A DNA stretch of 43,912 nt, taken from contig VBHO01000147.1 of assembly GCA_005882045.1 (NCBI GenBank), positions 1 to 43,912 of the forward strand, in the 5' to 3' direction. Below, in pieces: positions 41,222-43,912 of the stretch. This DNA is from Chloroflexota bacterium. Lineage in GTDB: Bacteria > Chloroflexota > Dormibacteria > CF-121. Position 1 is the stretch's first letter, and each line of letters begins with the position of its first letter. The translations under genes and the position numbers were made by a program. The notes below the pieces were generated by a model. It made no database searches, was not told the DNA's origin, and saw nothing but the letters and a program-made list of their open reading frames with translations.

Positions 41222-41890
41222 GTGCCGCTCCAACCCGAAGCGATCATCCGACTGAATCTTGGCCACCTCTGGCTGGCCGAGTTCCCCCTGGAGATCCCGG
41301 TGCATGGCTTCTTGATCAAGCATCCCGGCGGGGCTGGGCTGATCGACACGGGCTACGGCACCCCGTTGGAGCTGATCAAGGATTACCGCCCGGTCAACGC
41401 CTCCGTGGCGGAGGCGCTGCGCAAGCATGATGTCGATCCGTCCGACATTGGCTGGGTCATCAACTCCCATCTCCATTTCGATCACTGCGGCCAGAACGCC
41501 GTGTTCCCCCAGGCGCCGCTGTATGTACAACGAGCCGAGTACGAACGTCGTCACCGGTACGCGGGCACGCCCGCAGCCTGGCTCGATTATGCCGGCGCGC
41601 GCTACGAGCTGATCGACGGGGAGCGCGAGATCGTGCCCGGCGTCCGGGTCATCACCACCCCCGGCCATACCCCAGGCCATCAGAGCGTCGAGGTCGATAC
41701 CAGCGCCGGCCCGGCCCTCCTGACCGGCGATGCCTGCTGGACAGTCCGCATGTTCGACGGCGAGGCCCCACGCGAGGGGATGATGGAAGACGACGCGACC
41801 TTCGGCCGGTCGCTGGAAAAGATGCGCCGGCTCAAGCCAGCCACCGTGCACTTCTGCCACGACAACCGGAGCTGGCACCGGACCGCCTGA
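41222..41890 (+). CDS. Metallo-beta-lactamase-fold lactonase-like hydrolase (AHL-lactonase type)
   Basis: 222 residues from GTG 41222. Dinuclear zinc motifs: INSHLHFDHCGQN (HxHxDH), ITTPGHTPGHQSVEV, LLTGDACWTVRMF, TVHFCHDNRSW. Length and motifs resemble N-acyl-homoserine-lactone lactonases (AttM/AiiA-like), which open the homoserine lactone ring of quorum-sensing signals; other lactones or phosphodiesters are possible. Cytosolic. Not the same subgroup as the 12724 gene (glyoxalase II-like). Confidence 0.75.
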   Translation: MPLQPEAIIRLNLGHLWLAEFPLEIPVHGFLIKHPGGAGLIDTGYGTPLELIKDYRPVNASVAEALRKHDVDPSDIGWVINSHLHFDHCGQNAVFPQAPLYVQRAEYERRHRYAGTPAAWLDYAGARYELIDGEREIVPGVRVITTPGHTPGHQSVEVDTSAGPALLTGDACWTVRMFDGEAPREGMMEDDATFGRSLEKMRRLKPATVHFCHDNRSWHRTA

Positions 41891-41921
41891 GAGCCGCACC
41901 TTAACCGCGGTTTACCCGATG

Positions 41922-41951
41922 TTGACGTCGGGACCGCGGGCACGCTACGCT
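41922..41951 (+). promoter_or_regulatory. Promoter of the large secreted propeller protein
   Basis: TTGACG (41922..41927), an 18-base spacer, TACGCT (41946..41951). Inverted repeats overlap it: CCCGA-N8-TCGGG (41915..41932) and two CCGCGG palindromes (41905, 41934). An AACCGCGGTT palindrome at 41903..41912 could also terminate the upstream gene. Confidence 0.5.
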
Positions 41952-41999
41952 GCAGGCGGGCGAAGTCGGCAACGTTCTGGGGAACACGGGAGGGAACAC

Positions 42000-43912
42000 T
42001 TGAGCCACTACGCGTATCGGCAGCCGCGCGCGCTCCGCATGTTGAGTATTGCCGGTCTCGGCGCGATTCTGATTGGGGTTGTCGCCGTAAGCGGTCCCGG
42101 TCGGGTCAGTGCCCTCGGGCAGCAGCACGGGAGCCAGGCAGAAGCGATCTCGTTTACCCGCGATCCAGACAGACAGGGCGGCGAGGGGCCGGTTGCCACG
42201 GCCGCCCAGGAGCAGTACGACAACCGCGCTTATCCCAACACCACCATCGGCTTCGAGCAAGTCATCGCCAGCCAGCAGGCCTTTCAGGCGGTCAAGCAGC
42301 ACGGTAAGGGATCCGGGAAAGCGGGCGCGTCATCGAGCACGGGCGCAGCCGAAGTCGGGAGTGCGAATTCGTCACCCTGGACGCTGATCGGTCCATCCTC
42401 GGATCGGGTCGACAGCTTCCTCAGCTACACCCCCGGCGCCGGCGCGGGTGTCATAAGTTCGGGACGAGTCTCGGCGATCGCCGTCGCCCCCGACTGTAGC
42501 GCGAGCAGTTGCCGTGTCTGGGTTGGCGCGGCCGGTGGCGGCATCTGGATGACCAGCAATGGGCTGGCGGCCTCACCCAGCTGGCACTCGTCCTCGGATG
42601 GACTGACCTCCAACTCGATCGGGTCGATCGTTGTCGACCCCAACGACGCCAGCGGCAACACGCTCTATGTCGGCACCGGCGAGCCCAACGGCTCGTCCGA
42701 CTCCGAAGCCGGGGTCGGCCTCTTCAAGTCGACCAACGGCGGTTCCAGCTGGAGTCTCGTCAGCGGTAGCGTGCCGGTCAGCAAGAACCGCTCGATCGGG
42801 GCGATCCTCGTCGATCCCACCAACGCCAGCCACCTCTACATTGGCACCGACGTTGCCCGCCACGGACTCTCGGCGGTGGCCGGCGGCCGGTTCACACCGC
42901 CGGGCGCACCCTCGCTTGGGGTCTATGAGTCGAGCAACGGTGGAGCAAGCTGGGCGCATGTTCTGAACCCGCAGCCGCAGGATGTCGTCGTGCCCGGCAC
43001 CGCCAACGGCGCTGACTTCTTTCGGGGCGGCGTGCCCGTGCTGGCGTTCGATCCGACTGATCCCACGACGGTGTACGCCGCGACCTTCGGGTTCGGCGTC
43101 TGGCGCCGTGCTCCCAATCTCGAGGGCGGCGACGCCAGCTTCAAGCAGATCATCACACCGAGCAACCCCACGGACTCGACCGGCGAGCGCAACAGCCTGG
43201 CCGTGGCGAGTCACACGCGCGTGTACGTTGGCCAGGGCGGCGATAAGGCGGCCCATCTATGGCGCACCAGCAGCGCCGATCAACCTGCAGCGACATTGAC
43301 CGGGACGACCGGGCGTGGCGGATGGCAGGATCTATCAAGCTCTACGAAGGGAACGCCAGGGTACGGTTCGTACAACTTCTGTACCGGACAATGCTGGTAT
43401 GACCAACCGATTGCATCGCCGGCCGGCCATCCTGACACGCTCTGGATCGGCGGGTCGATGCACTACGGCGAGCTCGTGCCCAACTCGCCCTCGAACGGCC
43501 GCGCCGTCATGCGGTCGACGGACGGCGGCGTCACCTTCACCGACATGACAGACGATGCCCAGTCACCGCCGGACTGGTTGCATCCCGACCAGCATGTCTT
43601 GGCGTTCGCTCCCAACAATCCAGACATTGCCTTCATCGGCAACGACGGTGGGGTGTTCCGGACCGGCGGGACGTTCACGGATAGCTCGGGCGCCTGCGCC
43701 GCACGCGGCGTGACCGGCGCCGACCTGGCCGATTGCCGGCAGTGGCTCTCCGCGATTCCAACCGGTCTGACTGCGATCAATGGCGGGCTGGCCACGCTGC
43801 AGTTCCAGAGCCTGTCCGTCAACCCACAGAATGCGAACGACCTGCTCGGTGGGACCCAGGACAACGGAACCTTGTCGAACATGGGGAGTGACGCCAGCTG
43901 GTTCGAGACCAT
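42000..43912 (+). CDS. Large secreted BNR/VPS10-like beta-propeller protein (5' part)
   Basis: 637 codons, open to the window end. Starts TTG 42000 with GGGAGGG six to ten bases upstream. A hydrophobic segment (MLSIAGLGAILIGVVAVSG, about residues 14-32) is a signal anchor. From about residue 130 the chain has repeats of the type VWVGAAGGGIWMTSNG, LYVGTGEPNGS, LFKSTNGGSSWSLVS, YESSNGGASWAHVL, MRSTDGGVTFTDMT and FIGNDGGVFRTGG, separated by VDP(N/T)DAS-like turns. This is the Asp-box / BNR pattern of sialidase- and sortilin-like propellers with NGG.SW. Such proteins can be peptidases, glycan-binding proteins or adhesins; only the first part is visible. No enzymatic motif identified. Confidence 0.75.
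   Translation, partial: MSHYAYRQPRALRMLSIAGLGAILIGVVAVSGPGRVSALGQQHGSQAEAISFTRDPDRQGGEGPVATAAQEQYDNRAYPNTTIGFEQVIASQQAFQAVKQHGKGSGKAGASSSTGAAEVGSANSSPWTLIGPSSDRVDSFLSYTPGAGAGVISSGRVSAIAVAPDCSASSCRVWVGAAGGGIWMTSNGLAASPSWHSSSDGLTSNSIGSIVVDPNDASGNTLYVGTGEPNGSSDSEAGVGLFKSTNGGSSWSLVSGSVPVSKNRSIGAILVDPTNASHLYIGTDVARHGLSAVAGGRFTPPGAPSLGVYESSNGGASWAHVLNPQPQDVVVPGTANGADFFRGGVPVLAFDPTDPTTVYAATFGFGVWRRAPNLEGGDASFKQIITPSNPTDSTGERNSLAVASHTRVYVGQGGDKAAHLWRTSSADQPAATLTGTTGRGGWQDLSSSTKGTPGYGSYNFCTGQCWYDQPIASPAGHPDTLWIGGSMHYGELVPNSPSNGRAVMRSTDGGVTFTDMTDDAQSPPDWLHPDQHVLAFAPNNPDIAFIGNDGGVFRTGGTFTDSSGACAARGVTGADLADCRQWLSAIPTGLTAINGGLATLQFQSLSVNPQNANDLLGGTQDNGTLSNMGSDASWFET

Overview
The window is 43.9 kb of GC-rich, gene-dense bacterial chromosome with no tRNA, rRNA, CRISPR array, transposase or phage gene that I could recognise. 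Several features fit a Gram-positive-like Terrabacteria lineage: LCP and LppX/LprG-like cell-envelope proteins, DevS/DevR-like two-component signalling, many GTG/TTG starts, leaderless promoters, and no outer-membrane genes. The mixture (DUF1800/DUF1501 Tat-exported pair, an orphan TadA ATPase, a PxpA gene next to a NrfD-anchored formate dehydrogenase) looks most like Candidatus Dormibacterota/Chloroflexota. That assignment is inference from gene content only.

Layout. 1-3.1 kb (minus): two coupled small membrane proteins behind a strong promoter, a TIGR01777 epimerase, and a PocR-GAF-degenerate GGDEF sensor. 3.3-5.7 kb (plus): an ABC exporter ATPase and its permease, the latter frameshifted. 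5.7-8.05 kb (minus): an M20 amidohydrolase and a fused tandem thymidine kinase. 8.07-9.66 kb (plus): a coiled-coil protein and an LCP-family gene with an internal deletion. 9.7-13.3 kb (minus): a secreted protein, a GH31 alpha-glycosidase and a glyoxalase-II-like hydrolase. 13.4-15.4 kb (plus): endonuclease IV, a HAD hydrolase and a small HTH protein. 15.4-16.1 kb (minus): an LppX-like lipoprotein. 16.3-18.0 kb (plus): one ORF joining DNA polymerase IV to MoaC. 18.0-22.7 kb (minus): two paralogous membrane-anchored helical proteins, DUF72, MoaB, a nucleoside deoxyribosyltransferase-like protein and two small proteins. 22.7-23.9 kb (plus): NIF3-like protein and a small helical protein. 24-30 kb (minus): histidine kinase, response regulator, TadA/CpaF ATPase behind a structured leader, and a coiled-coil/GAF protein. 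30-32.4 kb (plus): a TPR/CAP lipoprotein and a 60-residue membrane protein. 32.4-38.1 kb (minus): selenocysteine formate dehydrogenase (FdhA, FdhB, NrfD anchor), PxpA and a gene remnant. 38.2-43.9 kb (plus): a 40-residue lipoprotein, DUF1800 and DUF1501 Tat proteins, an AHL-lactonase-like hydrolase and the first 637 codons of a large secreted beta-propeller protein.

Themes. (1) Molybdenum-enzyme biology recurs: MoaC, MoaB and a Mo/W-bis-MGD formate dehydrogenase whose catalytic residue is a UGA-encoded selenocysteine with a SECIS hairpin. (2) Two unusual fusions: Pol IV-MoaC and thymidine kinase-thymidine kinase. (3) A GC-rich palindromic repeat of about 36-40 bp occurs four times, three times inserted in frame in protein-coding genes (encoding a PPPLAGEGQ.GGG-like peptide) and once in a divergent promoter region. 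(4) Eight genes have a -10-like hexamer exactly 6-7 nt before the start codon, implying leaderless transcripts; others use strong Shine-Dalgarno sites. (5) Two genes (ABC permease, LCP) are interrupted by indels, which may be real decay or sequence error. Gaps between genes are all under 300 bases.
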